NCBI GenBank assembly: GCA_963768765.1
Contig: CAVYJK010000029.1
Location: 22,639 to 86,638 of the forward strand
Reading direction: 5' to 3'
From: DASWLF01 sp963768765
Lineage (GTDB): Bacteria; Desulfobacterota; Desulfobaccia; Desulfobaccales; 0-14-0-80-60-11
DNA: 64,000 nucleotides
Shown here: positions 16,730-25,473 of the stretch, one piece after another
Position numbering within the stretch: position 1 is the first letter of the stretch
Layout: every line of letters begins with the position of its first letter
Notes under the pieces: generated by a model
Told to the model about the DNA's origin: nothing
Databases searched by the model: none
Seen by the model: the letters and a program-made list of their open reading frames with translations, nothing else
Translations under genes and position numbers: made by a program

Positions 16730-19047
16730 TGCGGCGCTTCCCTTTCCTGGTGTCCAAGCACGCCCTGGGCCTGCTGGTGGCGGTCAATATCATCCTGCTG
16801 GGAACCAGCATCTATCTGGGCCTGAAATCCGCCAACCAGATGCGGGAGATCGTCAAGGAGGACTTCAACCAGCAGCAGCTGGTGCTGGCCCAGCACACCG
16901 CCAGCCTGCTGGAGCAGGACATCAACTTCCTGAAGCGGGAATTGGGCCTCTCAACTTCTCCCCCTCCATCCAGTACCTGGAGGCCGTCAGCTGGGCCAAC
17001 CGCATGCGGGCCACCCTGGGCAGCGTGCGGGAGGAAGGAGTGGTGGAGATCGTGCGCCTCAGACCAGGACGGCAACCGGGCCTACCTGGTGGACAGGCCG
17101 GGGGCTGGACCACGTGGTCACCGGCTCCTTCAAAGACGCGCCGTATCTGGAATGGGCCGTCAACCCGGAAAACAAGGGCCAGATCCTGGTACTGCCGGTG
17201 TCCACCCAGGTCCCCAACTACATCGGCCAGCCTCATCACTGGTGATGGCGATGCCCACTTATGAGGACTCGGTGGATGAGAGCCATCCCCACCCATCCGG
17301 GGACTGGTCCGGGGTGCTGGTCTTTTACATCGATGCCCAACAGCTGGCCAACAAGTTCACCCGGCAGTATCAGGAGCGGCAAGACCGGCTATGCCTGGAT
17401 CATGAACAACCAGGGCATCTTTCTCAGCCCACCCGGAGCGCGACTTTGTGGGGAAAAATGCCTTCACCGTGCGCAAGGAGCGCATGCCGGCCATCTCCTT
17501 CGACGCCATCAACGAGATCCAGCGGGAGAAGATGCTGACCGGCAAGGAGGGCTGGGGCACTTACATCTCCGGCTGGCACCGGGGTATGGCCGGGGAGATC
17601 CAGAAGCTCATCGCCTATTTCCCCGGTGCAATTGGGCGACACCACCTTTGTCCAGGACCACGCCGCCGCCCCCTCCTGGTCGGTGGCGGTGGTGGCCCCG
17701 GTGAGCGAAGTGGAAGGCGTGGTCCACTCCTTGTACCTCCGGCAATTCTTCCTACAGGTGATCATCGGCTTCGTGGTGCTGTCCGGCACCATCTTCATGC
17801 TGAACTTCCGCTACGAGCGGCAGTTCTCCGCCAGCCTGGAAGAGGAAGTGAACCGCGCCCGGGAGCAGCTGAAAAAGTCCGAAGCCCGTTACCAGGGCCT
17901 GGTGGAAAACGCCGCGGACCTGATTTACACGGTGGACGAAAGCGGCTGCATCCTCTCCATCAACCGCTACGCCGTCAACCTTTTTGCCCAGGCCGTGGGG
18001 CCGGGGTTTGCCGGCAGCCGGCGTGAGATCAACGTCCAGGACTTCATCGGCCGCACCCTGTACGACATCTTTGACAAGAAATCCGCGGACTTTCACCTGG
18101 ACTGGCTCCGGGAAGTCAAGGAGACGGGCCGGGTCCGGAGCAAGCGCCACCAGGTGACCATCGGCGACCAGGAGTTCTGGTTCTCCACCAGCATCGTGGG
18201 CATCAAGGACGAGCAGGGCCAGATCTTCATCTATGAGATCATTTCCCGGAACATCACCGGCCGCAAGGCCATCGAAGACCGCATGATCAACATGGAGAAG
18301 CTGGCCTCCATCGGCACCCTGGCCGCGGGGGTGGCCCACGAAATCAACAACCCCATCGCGGTGATCCTGGGGTTTTCCGAGCACCTGCTGGAACAGACGG
18401 AATCCCTGCCGGAAATCCACGAAACCCTGAAGGTCATCGAGGAAGAGGGCCTCAGGTGCAAGAAGATCGTGGAAAACCTCCTCACCTTTGCCCGCACCCC
18501 GGAAACCACGGAAACCTCGGCGGAGGTCACCGCCATCCTGGAAAAGACCCTGGTGGTGGTGCAAAATACCCTGCTGACCAAGAAGATTCGCCTGGACACC
18601 AGCCTGGCCCCCAATCTGCCCCGGGTCAAGGGAGACCCCCGGGAGCTGCAGCAGGTCTTCATCAATCTGATTAACAACGCCATGGACGCCATGAAGGGTG
18701 GCGGCCTGCTCCGCATCACCACCCTGCCGACCCCGGACGGCAAAAGGGTGGCCATCGAATTCAGCGACACGGGCAACGGCATCCCCCGGGAAGCCCAGCC
18801 CAAGATCTTCGACCCCTTCTTCACCACCAAGAAGACCGGCGAAGGCACCGGCCTGGGCCTGTCCATGAGCTACGGCATTATCAGCAAGTTCGGGGGCAAC
18901 ATTATCTTTACCAGCTACCCGGCCCAGGAGTACCCTGAAAAGCACGGCACCACCTTCACCGTTTATCTCCCCATGGTCTCGGCGGCGGAGGCCGAAGCGG
19001 CTGACCAGGAGCGGCAAGACGAAGCAACGACGGCAACCATCTATTAA
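16729..19047 (+). CDS. Cache/PAS sensor histidine kinase (multiple frameshifts in sensor part)
   Basis: Membrane histidine kinase of about 770 residues: N-terminal transmembrane helix (ALGLLVAVNIILLGTSIYLGL), a large extracytoplasmic dCache-like sensor, a second helix (IIGFVVLSGTIFMLNF), PAS, HisKA with the phospho-accepting His in AAGVAHEINNPIAV, and HATPase (DTGNGIPREAQPKIFDPFFTTK, GEGTGLGLSMSYGI). Between about 16950 and 17625 the frame shifts about seven times (near 16952, 17058, 17098, 17232, 17382, 17432 and 17625), yet every segment aligns with the intact paralogue at 36332-38633. From 17626 on the frame is clean. Coupled by ATGA overlap to the PEP-synthase-like gene upstream; the response regulator follows 26 bp later. 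Confidence 0.82.
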
Positions 19048-19073
19048 CGGCCAGAGATTTTTAGGAGGACGAC

Positions 19074-19478
19074 ATGCCGGAGCGGATATTAGTGGTAGAC
19101 GACGAACCCAATATGCTCAGGTTGCTGAAAACCATCCTGATGGACAAGACCGGCTACGAGGTCGTCACCACCAACAACCCCCTGGAAGTGAGCAAGCTCC
19201 TCCAGGAAGACCATTTCGACCTGGTGGTCACCGACCTCAAGATGCCCCTGGTGGACGGCATGGACCTCATCGATATCATTAAAAAGATCGACGCCGCCCT
19301 GCCCATCGTCATCATCACCGCCTACGGGACCATCGAGACCGCGGAGGAGGCCATCCAGAAGGGAGCCTATGATTTCATCACCAAGCCCTTCCGCAAGGAG
19401 ACCATCTTGATCACCATCAAGCGGGCCCTGGAGTGGAAGCGGATGCAAGGGGAGCTGGCGGCGTTGAAAAAGCAGTAG
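19074..19478 (+). CDS. Single-domain response regulator
   Basis: 134 residues comprising a receiver domain plus a short helical tail, with no DNA-binding output. Conserved acidic pair D9/D10, phospho-accepting Asp54 (VVTDLKMP), Thr in ITAYG, Lys in ITKPFRKE. AGGAGG lies just upstream of the ATG. It follows the Cache/PAS kinase and is closely similar to the response regulator at 35976-36389, which sits in the same gene set. It probably relays phosphate from the adjacent kinase to a partner protein. Confidence 0.95.
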   Translation: MPERILVVDDEPNMLRLLKTILMDKTGYEVVTTNNPLEVSKLLQEDHFDLVVTDLKMPLVDGMDLIDIIKKIDAALPIVIITAYGTIETAEEAIQKGAYDFITKPFRKETILITIKRALEWKRMQGELAALKKQ

Positions 19479-19485
19479 CAGTAGT

Positions 19486-19506
19486 CAGTTGCCAGTTGCC
19501 AGTTGT
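19486..19506. repeat. Heptanucleotide array (CAGTTGC type)
   Basis: Three 7-mers CAGTTGC, CAGTTGC, CAGTTGT after the response regulator stop codon, preceded by AGCAGTAGCAGTAGT. Confidence 0.65.
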
Positions 19507-19567
19507 TATTCGTGCCAAAAGTCGGAGGGCGAGAAGCAGGGTTAGGTTTTAAAAGGGAGATTTGCCC

Positions 19568-19926
19568 ATGGGTCAGTCATATCGGGATTTGGTGGTTTGG
19601 AATAAGGCGATGGAACTGGTCATGGAGATTTACCGGCTGACCCAGGCTTTTCCGAAAGAAGAAATTTTCGGCCTTATGAGTCAATTAAGGCGGTCGGCGG
19701 TATCGATCCCGAGCAACATTGCTGAAGGACAAGGACGGCTATCCAGAGGGGAATTCCGGGTTTTTTTAGGGAACGCCAGAGGTTCACTCTCAGAATTGGA
19801 AACCCAAATCCTTATTGCTCGGAAACTTGATTATCTCAAGGAATCCGAGGCAGACGGATTAATGGAGCGTCCTCTGAAGTTGGACGGACCTTGAATGGTC
19901 TAATAGGTTCCATGAAAAAACCATGA
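19568..19926 (+). CDS. Four-helix-bundle protein (S23/Avd-like), frameshifted near the end
   Basis: Small protein of the four-helix-bundle family known from 23S rRNA intervening sequences and related to diversity-generating-retroelement Avd proteins. Signature features: SYRDLVVWNKAMELV, LMSQLRRSAVSIPSNIAEGQ, RVFLGNARGSLSELETQ. A one-base deletion near 19872 (after GLMER) truncates the frame; restoring it gives SSEVGRTLNGLIGSMKKP and a stop at 19924, about 119 residues. It lies between heptanucleotide arrays on both sides and interrupts the otherwise compact kinase/regulator/PEP-synthase-like gene set, so it looks inserted. Function of free-standing members is unclear. Confidence 0.8.
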
Positions 19927-19937
19927 TCAGCCTCTTG

Positions 19938-20047
19938 GACTTACTGGCTACTGACAACTAACTGACTAACTGGCTACTGACACTGACTACTGCACTGACT
20001 CACTGGCTACTGGCTCACTGCTCACTGGCTACTGACTACTGACTACT
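19938..20047. repeat. Heptanucleotide array (CTGACTA/CTGGCTA type)
   Basis: About 110 bp of degenerate period-7 repeats built from ACTGACT, ACTGGCT and CACTGCT variants, running directly into the start codon at 20048 with no recognisable Shine-Dalgarno sequence between. Confidence 0.8.
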
Positions 20048-22610
20048 ATGTTCAAATTCCTGCGGCGTTTCCTGAAAGAGACAGAGGATGAACAGGTCCG
20101 CTTGCAGGAGAAGTTTGCCCATTTCCGGCGCTTGCTGGAGGGCAACAACCAGGCCCTGGAAACTATGGCCGACATGGAGGAAAAACTCTCCGGCGACTTT
20201 CTCTTTGACACCGGCTACCTCTACACCCAGGCGGAGCAGCTCAACGTCAACGTCTCCCGCATGATCACCGAACTCAATCTTCTCACCCAGTCCCGTTACC
20301 TGGAGCTGGCTCCCTATCCATCAGCAGCTCTCCCAGGAAATCCTCCAGGAGCTAACCGCGGTTCCCACCATCCCGGATACCCCCTATATCCTGCCCCTGT
20401 CCAAACTGAGCCGGGAGCTGGCCCCGGCGGTGGGCGGCAAGATGGCCAACCTGGGGGAGATCGGCAACCGCATCGGGCTGCCGGTGCCCCAGGGCTTTGC
20501 CATCACCGCGGCGGCTTACAAGAGCTTTCTCACGGCTTCGGGCATCGCCGGAGACCTGGAGGCCCGGCTCTCCCAGGCCCCCATCGAAGACCTGGACAGC
20601 CTCAAGACCGTGAGCCGGGAGCTGCAGGCCATGGTGCGCCAGGCGCCGCTCCCCCCGGATTTGGAGGACGCCATTCTGGAAGCCGGCCAGTCCCTCCCCA
20701 CTCCCTGGCTGGCGGTGCGCTCCAGCGCGGTGGGCGAGGACACCGAGTTTTCCTTTGCCGGCCAGTTCGCCACCTTGTTGAACGTGGACGCCGCCCGGCT
20801 GCCGGAGCACTACAAGGAGATCGTGGCCTCCAAGTTCACCTCCCGGGCCATTTTTTACTGGAAGTACCGGCAGTTCTCCATCAACGAACTGCCCATGGCC
20901 GTGGGGGTCCTGGCCATGGTGCCGGCCCGGGCCAGCGGGGTCATGTTCTCGGTGGACCCCCAGGCGCCGCAGTCCGGCACCGTGTTGATTTCCGCGGTCT
21001 GGGGCCTGGGAAAGTACGCGGTGGACGGCACCATCTCCCCGGACCTTTATGAAGTTTCCCGGCAGGAGGGCCATGCCATCAAGCAGCGGCGGGTGGCGGC
21101 CAAACCGGTGGCCCTGGTCTGCCAGGCCGAAGGCGGGTTGGTGGAGGTAAGCCTCCCTCCGGAGCAGGCCCAGGCGCCCAGCCTCACCGACGCCCAGGCC
21201 CGGACCCTGGCGGAGATCGCCCTGGAGTTGGAGGACCATTTCGGTCAGCCCCAGGACATCGAGTGGACCGTGGGGGAGGCCGGCAACATCGTCATCCTGC
21301 AATCCCGGCCCTTGAGGATCAGCACCCCCAGCTTTGCCGCCCCGGAGCGGGAGCACCTCCCCGAGCCCACGGCCCCGCCGCTGTTGAACTTCGGCATCCG
21401 GGCGGTGGGCGGCGCCGCCGCGGGGCGCGTCCACCTGTTCCTGCACGATGAAGATTTGGCCGACATTCCCCCCGGCGCCGTGGTGGTGGCCCGGCAGCCT
21501 TCGGCCCGCCTGGTGCTGGTCATGGACCGCATCGCCGCCATCATCACCGAGGTGGGCAGCCCCACGGACCACATGACCATCCTGGCCCGGGAATTCCGGA
21601 TTCCCACCCTGGTGGAGGTGGGCGGCGCCACCCGGGTCCTCCACCCCGGCCAGGTGGTGACGGTGGACGCGGACCACGCCACCGTCTACCCCGGGGTAAT
21701 GACCGCGCTGCTGCGGCGCCTTCCCCAGCCCGACGAGGAGCTGCAGGGCTCGCCGGTGTTCCAAAAACTGCGCCGCATCCTGCAATTAACCAGCCCCCTG
21801 AATCTCCTGGACCCCGACAGCCCGGACTTCAAGGCCGGCAACTGCCGTACCCTCCACGACCTCACCCGGTTCTGCCACGAAAAGGCCATGGACGCCATGT
21901 TCACCCCGGACGTGGAACGGGCCCTGGAATCCAACCGGGTCAGCCGCCTGATGACCGATTTGCCCATGAACCTCTACGTCCTGGACCTGGGCGGGGGCCT
22001 CCGGGTCAGCGGCCAGGCCCAGGTGACGGAAGACGACATCATCTCCCGGCCCTTCCAGGCCCTGCTGCGCGGCTTTCACCACCCCGGGGTGAGTTGGGCC
22101 GGCCAGGTGGCCCCGGACCTCAAGGGTTTCATGTCGGTGTTCGCCAACACCATGTATGACATGGGCAAGGCCGAGCGGGGCCTGGGGGGCAAGAGCTTCG
22201 CCATCATCAGCGACCGCTACCTCAACTTCAACTCCCGCCTGGGCTACCACTTCGGCATCGTGGACGCCTTCCTCTCCGAGGAAAGAAACGACAACTACAT
22301 CAGTTTCCAGTTCAAGGGCGGCGCCGCCAGCCTCGAGCGCCGGGAGCGCCGGGCCCGCCTCTTGAAGCAGATCCTGGACGACCTGGGCTTCAAGGCCCAG
22401 GCCAAGGGGGACCTGGTGCAGGGGCGCCTGGTGAAATATTCCCTGCTGGAAACCGAGGAGACCCTGGAACTGTCGGGGCTCCTGATGGCTTTTTGCCGGC
22501 AACTGGACCTGGCCCTGGCCTCCGACGCCGTCCTGGAACGCTGCCTCCAGGCCTTCAAAAAAGAAGACTACAGCCTCAAATGCCTCCGCCCGGAGCCCGC
22601 GGCTACTTAA
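20048..22610 (+). CDS. PEP-synthase-like protein with swivelling phosphohistidine domain, paralogue 3 (one frameshift)
   Basis: About 853 residues once a single extra base near 20313-20323 is removed: the N-terminal segment (NNQALETMADMEEKLSGDFLF) ends at SRYLELAPY and the downstream frame continues HQQLSQEILQEL. ATP-grasp domain with GGKMANLGEIGN and VRSSAVGEDTEFSFAGQF; mobile domain with the phosphohistidine candidate in TEVGSPTDHMTILARE; C-terminal domain with NCRTLHDLTRFCHEKAM and LDLGGGL. Closest in layout to paralogue 2, two genes upstream. The start codon directly follows a heptamer array and lacks a ribosome site. The frameshift is probably a sequencing error. Confidence 0.82.
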
Positions 22611-22837
22611 GGATCTGGATTGGGTTTGTGGGGGGAGGGCCAGGGATTCACATCCCTGCCCTCCCCCCACTCCCCCCTCCCAACCCGCGGAAGTAGGGGC
22701 GACCCGTTGGGTCGCCCCTGTTTGTTTGGTGGGCAGGCAAAAAGGTGCGCGATGCCCACCCTACCTCCTGCACAGGCGAGACGCCTGTGCCACCGGCTTG
22801 TGCCTTTAACCAAAAACCCAAAACGAAAAACCAAAAA
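22611..22837. repeat. Intergenic repeats: G-rich palindromes and heptamer array
   Basis: Contains GGGGGGAGGGC...GCCCTCCCCCC (about 22630-22672), a GTAGGGGCGACCC / GGGTCGCCCCT hairpin (22693-22720), CACAGGCG...CGCCTGTG near 22777, and four 7-mers (CAAAAAC, CCAAAAC, GAAAAAC, CAAAAAC) at 22811-22838 that touch the next gene's stop codon. No gene here. Confidence 0.65.
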
Positions 22838-23070
22838 CTATCTTTTCACCACCAGCACCGGGCAGGGGGCCTGGGCCAGGGCCGTGTCGCAAGGCTCCCG
22901 CGTGAGGCGCTCGGCGCCGGGCACCCCCATCAGTCTCAGGTCGCCCTCATAAAAAGGGGCCACCGCAACCACGGTGACCCAGGAACTGGCCAGTTTGAAG
23001 GCCTCCCGGAGGGCGTGGAGGCTCGCGGCCGAGCCTCCACGCCCTCCAGGAGGCGATTGTACTTAGCCAT
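22838..23070 (-). pseudogene. Universal stress protein remnant
   Basis: Starts at ATG 23070, overlapping the TSUP stop codon (ATGGCTAA), and ends CPVLVVKR at 22838. The beginning MAKYNRLLEGV runs into a missing base near 23030; restoring it gives GSAASLHALREAFKLASSW. After APFYEGDLRLMGV the chain jumps to the C-terminal strand, so the middle of the USP domain, including the G-2x-G-9x-G nucleotide site, is gone. At about 77 residues it is half normal length. The internal deletion supports a real remnant, whatever the cause of the frameshift. Confidence 0.7.
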
Positions 23071-24139
23071 AGTTCCGTTCTAAGGCAAGCTCGGCTTTCT
23101 TGGCGGTTTCGGCCCGCTTGGCCTTCCACATGCTGCCCAGGATAATGATGGCTCCCATGCCCAGGGCGAAGCACATACTGAGGAAACTGGCGGTCATCAG
23201 AATCTTGGTGGTGGAGTCGCTCACCGTAAGAAGATCCAGGTCTTTCAGGTACGTGGGAATGGCCAGGCCCCGGCTCACGGCCACGATCAGCATGATGGAG
23301 CCCATGACGGTCTTGATCATGTGTTCTTTGACGTAGGTGGTGCCGATGGCGCCCAGCTGCACCCCCAGGAGAGACCCGGCCAGGATGATGAGGGTCAGGC
23401 GGATGTCCACCATGCCGTGCATGGCCCACTTGACGGTGCCGCCGAAGCCCATGACAAAAGCGATTACCAGCTCCGAGGCCGAAGCCACCAGGCCCGAGGC
23501 GCCGATGACGTAGATCATGCCCGGCACCCCGATGAAGCCGCCCACCGCAATGGTGGCCGCCAGCATGCCGGTGGCAAAGCCGATGGGGATGGTGAACCAC
23601 ATGGAGATGCGGACATTGGCGGTCTTGAAGTGCATCATGGGCGGCAGGTTGATCGATTGCAGCCACTTGGCCAGGGCGCAGACCTTTTCCACGCCCCCGG
23701 ACTTGGCGGTCTTCCAGGCGTCATAGAAGACGTAGCCGCCCACCACCACCAGGATGACCACGAAGGATACGCTCACATAGAGGTTCGAGCCGGCCTGGCC
23801 CCATTTGGCCAGGATCCACTCCTGGATATTGATGCCCAGCCAGACCCCGGCGCCGGCCGATACCGCCATAACCAGGCCCAGCTTGATGTCCACCTGGCCG
23901 TACTTCCACCTTTTGTACGCCCCCACCATGGCCTTGGGGAACTTGTGGCACATGTTGCTGGCCACCGCCACCGTGCCGGGCACCCCCAGGCTCATCATGC
24001 CCGGGGTCAACACGAAGGCGCCGCCGGAACCGATGAAACCGCTCACCAAACCACCGATAAACCCTACGACGAACAGGAAACTGATGGAAAAGATATTCAA
24101 GTCAATAAAATTGACGGTTTGTGCGGCTAAATCATGCAT
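23063..24139 (-). CDS. TSUP family (TauE/SafE) anion exporter 2
   Basis: 358 residues, eight or more membrane spans in two halves: SGFIGSGGAFVLTPGMM and ATIAVGGFIGVPGMIY are the paired glycine motifs. The ribosome site AGGAGG precedes ATG 24139. A USP remnant overlaps its 3' end and a USP-like membrane protein gene lies 50 bp upstream on the same strand, so exporter and USP genes are again adjacent, as at 8325-9778 and 32580-34826. A sulfur oxyanion or small organic anion is the likely cargo, from family knowledge only. Confidence 0.92.
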   Translation of the reverse strand: MHDLAAQTVNFIDLNIFSISFLFVVGFIGGLVSGFIGSGGAFVLTPGMMSLGVPGTVAVASNMCHKFPKAMVGAYKRWKYGQVDIKLGLVMAVSAGAGVWLGINIQEWILAKWGQAGSNLYVSVSFVVILVVVGGYVFYDAWKTAKSGGVEKVCALAKWLQSINLPPMMHFKTANVRISMWFTIPIGFATGMLAATIAVGGFIGVPGMIYVIGASGLVASASELVIAFVMGFGGTVKWAMHGMVDIRLTLIILAGSLLGVQLGAIGTTYVKEHMIKTVMGSIMLIVAVSRGLAIPTYLKDLDLLTVSDSTTKILMTASFLSMCFALGMGAIIILGSMWKAKRAETAKKAELALERNYG

Positions 24140-24189
24140 TGCTCACTCCTCCTGTCAAATATTCGAACTCAAGCTTCCAGGGGTTAGCC

Positions 24190-25050
24190 TTAAGTATTGA
24201 TGCGTAACTGGGGCCGGGGGCGCTTTCTCGCCGTCGGCCGGCTCGTGGACACCCGGGGCTGCACCTTCTTGGTGGCTTCAATGCCCAGGAGGGACCAGAG
24301 GTTAGAGGCAAAGGCGCCGTGCACAAAAGAAAAAATGAACACCGTGGAAACGGGCAGGGCCGCATACCAGCCGCCTTTGGTGAAATACTTCATGACTAAG
24401 CCCGAATTCAGAAACACCGCGGCGTAAAGGGCCGCGGCGCCCAGTCCCAAGGCAACGGTTTTCCCCCACAACTTGCTCCTGCTTGCTTCGTGTTCCTTGG
24501 CCATAACCTGGTCTCCTTGATATCCCGTAATACTGAAGACTGGGAGAGGAATCTCTCCAGTAATTTCCTCGTCCGTGACGCCGGCATCGGTGATGACGAA
24601 GTCGATACGCTTGATTTCATGGTTCAGCGCCTTCACCGCCTGGGCCACGTCCTCGAACTTCACCACCTGCTCACAATTAATTCCCTGGCTTTTCAAGCCG
24701 GGCTCCACCATTTCCCAGGCCGTCCGGGCCTGCCGGGCGAATTTGGCCCGCATCCGCTGGTTGTAAGGCGAAAAGAACTTCGCGGCCTGATCCAGGGCGG
24801 GGTTGACGTTCATGCCAATGATGTCGTAACCCAACCTTTCCGCCAGGCTGGCGGCATAATCAATCACGCCCACGGTGAAGGTGGGGCCTTTGCCCACCAC
24901 CAGGATCTTGCGTCTGACTTCCGGCGGCCGGTCTTTGCCTTCCGGCCCGCCGTCGCCCCACTCGGCTCCTGACAAAGAAGGCTTGGAGGCCTGGGCCGCC
25001 GCCTTCTTACCCGTTTCCGTCTTCTTCATATTTTTCGTAAGTGTCATCAT
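24190..25050 (-). CDS. USP-like cytoplasmic domain fused to two C-terminal membrane helices
   Basis: 286 residues from ATG 25050 (AGGAAGG eight bases upstream). Residues about 45-185 resemble a USP/Rossmann-type alpha/beta domain (RRKILVVGKGPTFTVGVIDYAASLAERLG...IDFVITDAGV...PLPVFSITG) but lack the G-2x-G-9x-G ATP motif. Two hydrophobic helices follow (GKTVALGLGAAALYAAVFL; AALPVSTVFIFSFVHGAFA), then a basic tail. Upstream of and probably co-transcribed with TSUP exporter 2. I do not know a named family; a membrane-tethered regulator of the exporter is a reasonable inference. Confidence 0.75.
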   Translation of the reverse strand: MMTLTKNMKKTETGKKAAAQASKPSLSGAEWGDGGPEGKDRPPEVRRKILVVGKGPTFTVGVIDYAASLAERLGYDIIGMNVNPALDQAAKFFSPYNQRMRAKFARQARTAWEMVEPGLKSQGINCEQVVKFEDVAQAVKALNHEIKRIDFVITDAGVTDEEITGEIPLPVFSITGYQGDQVMAKEHEASRSKLWGKTVALGLGAAALYAAVFLNSGLVMKYFTKGGWYAALPVSTVFIFSFVHGAFASNLWSLLGIEATKKVQPRVSTSRPTARKRPRPQLRINT

Positions 25051-25216
25051 GGCCGTCACCTTCCTGAGCTACCTTGTCCTTGACCGCTTCCCAGGGACTT
25101 TCACTGGTTTTGCTTTTATAGATACAAGATCCTTGCCAAAATCGCCCTCTGAGCTAACTAATTGATATTTAAGGAGTATTTTAAAAAGACCCCCCCTTTA
25201 CCCCCAGCCGCCGCCA

Positions 25217-25320
25217 TTGCACTATGCAACAGCTTGTGCAACAATATTTTATATAGTAATGATATCAATAAGTTATAAATGAGGGCCCTGTTGCGCCCCA
25301 AGGATTGCAAAACGCAACAG
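25217..25320. promoter_or_regulatory. Cluster of TTGCA-N3-TGCAAC dyads
   Basis: Within the 423-bp divergent gap between the USP-membrane gene and the Lon-receiver gene: ATTGCA-CTA-TGCAAC at 25216-25230, a half site TTGTGCAACAA at 25234-25244, and CTGTTGCG (25289-25296) facing CGCAACAG (25313-25320), which also contains ATTGCA-AAA-CGCAAC. Same motif as near 11562, 11769, 32351 and 32471. Confidence 0.6.
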
Positions 25321-25400
25321 ACCGCCGCCCAGCTTCCCACCATTGAGAAAATATCTAAGAAAATCATTAAATTAAAAAATATGCTCCCCCCACCCTGAAG

Positions 25401-25429
25401 TTGCCGTGCCGGGGATTTTCCTTTATACT
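25401..25429 (+). promoter_or_regulatory. Sigma-70-type promoter for the Lon-receiver gene
   Basis: TTGCCG (25401-25406), 17-bp spacer, TATACT (25424-25429), 45 bp upstream of the start codon at 25474 and downstream of the dyad cluster. Confidence 0.6.
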
Positions 25430-25473
25430 ATAAAGTTGAAGGGATCTTCCTTCCCCCACAGAAAGGTTGAGGC

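Noticed and set aside
19938..20047. Possible CRISPR array
   Set aside because: Repeats are 7 bp with no spacers, and no cas genes are present; tandem heptamers instead.
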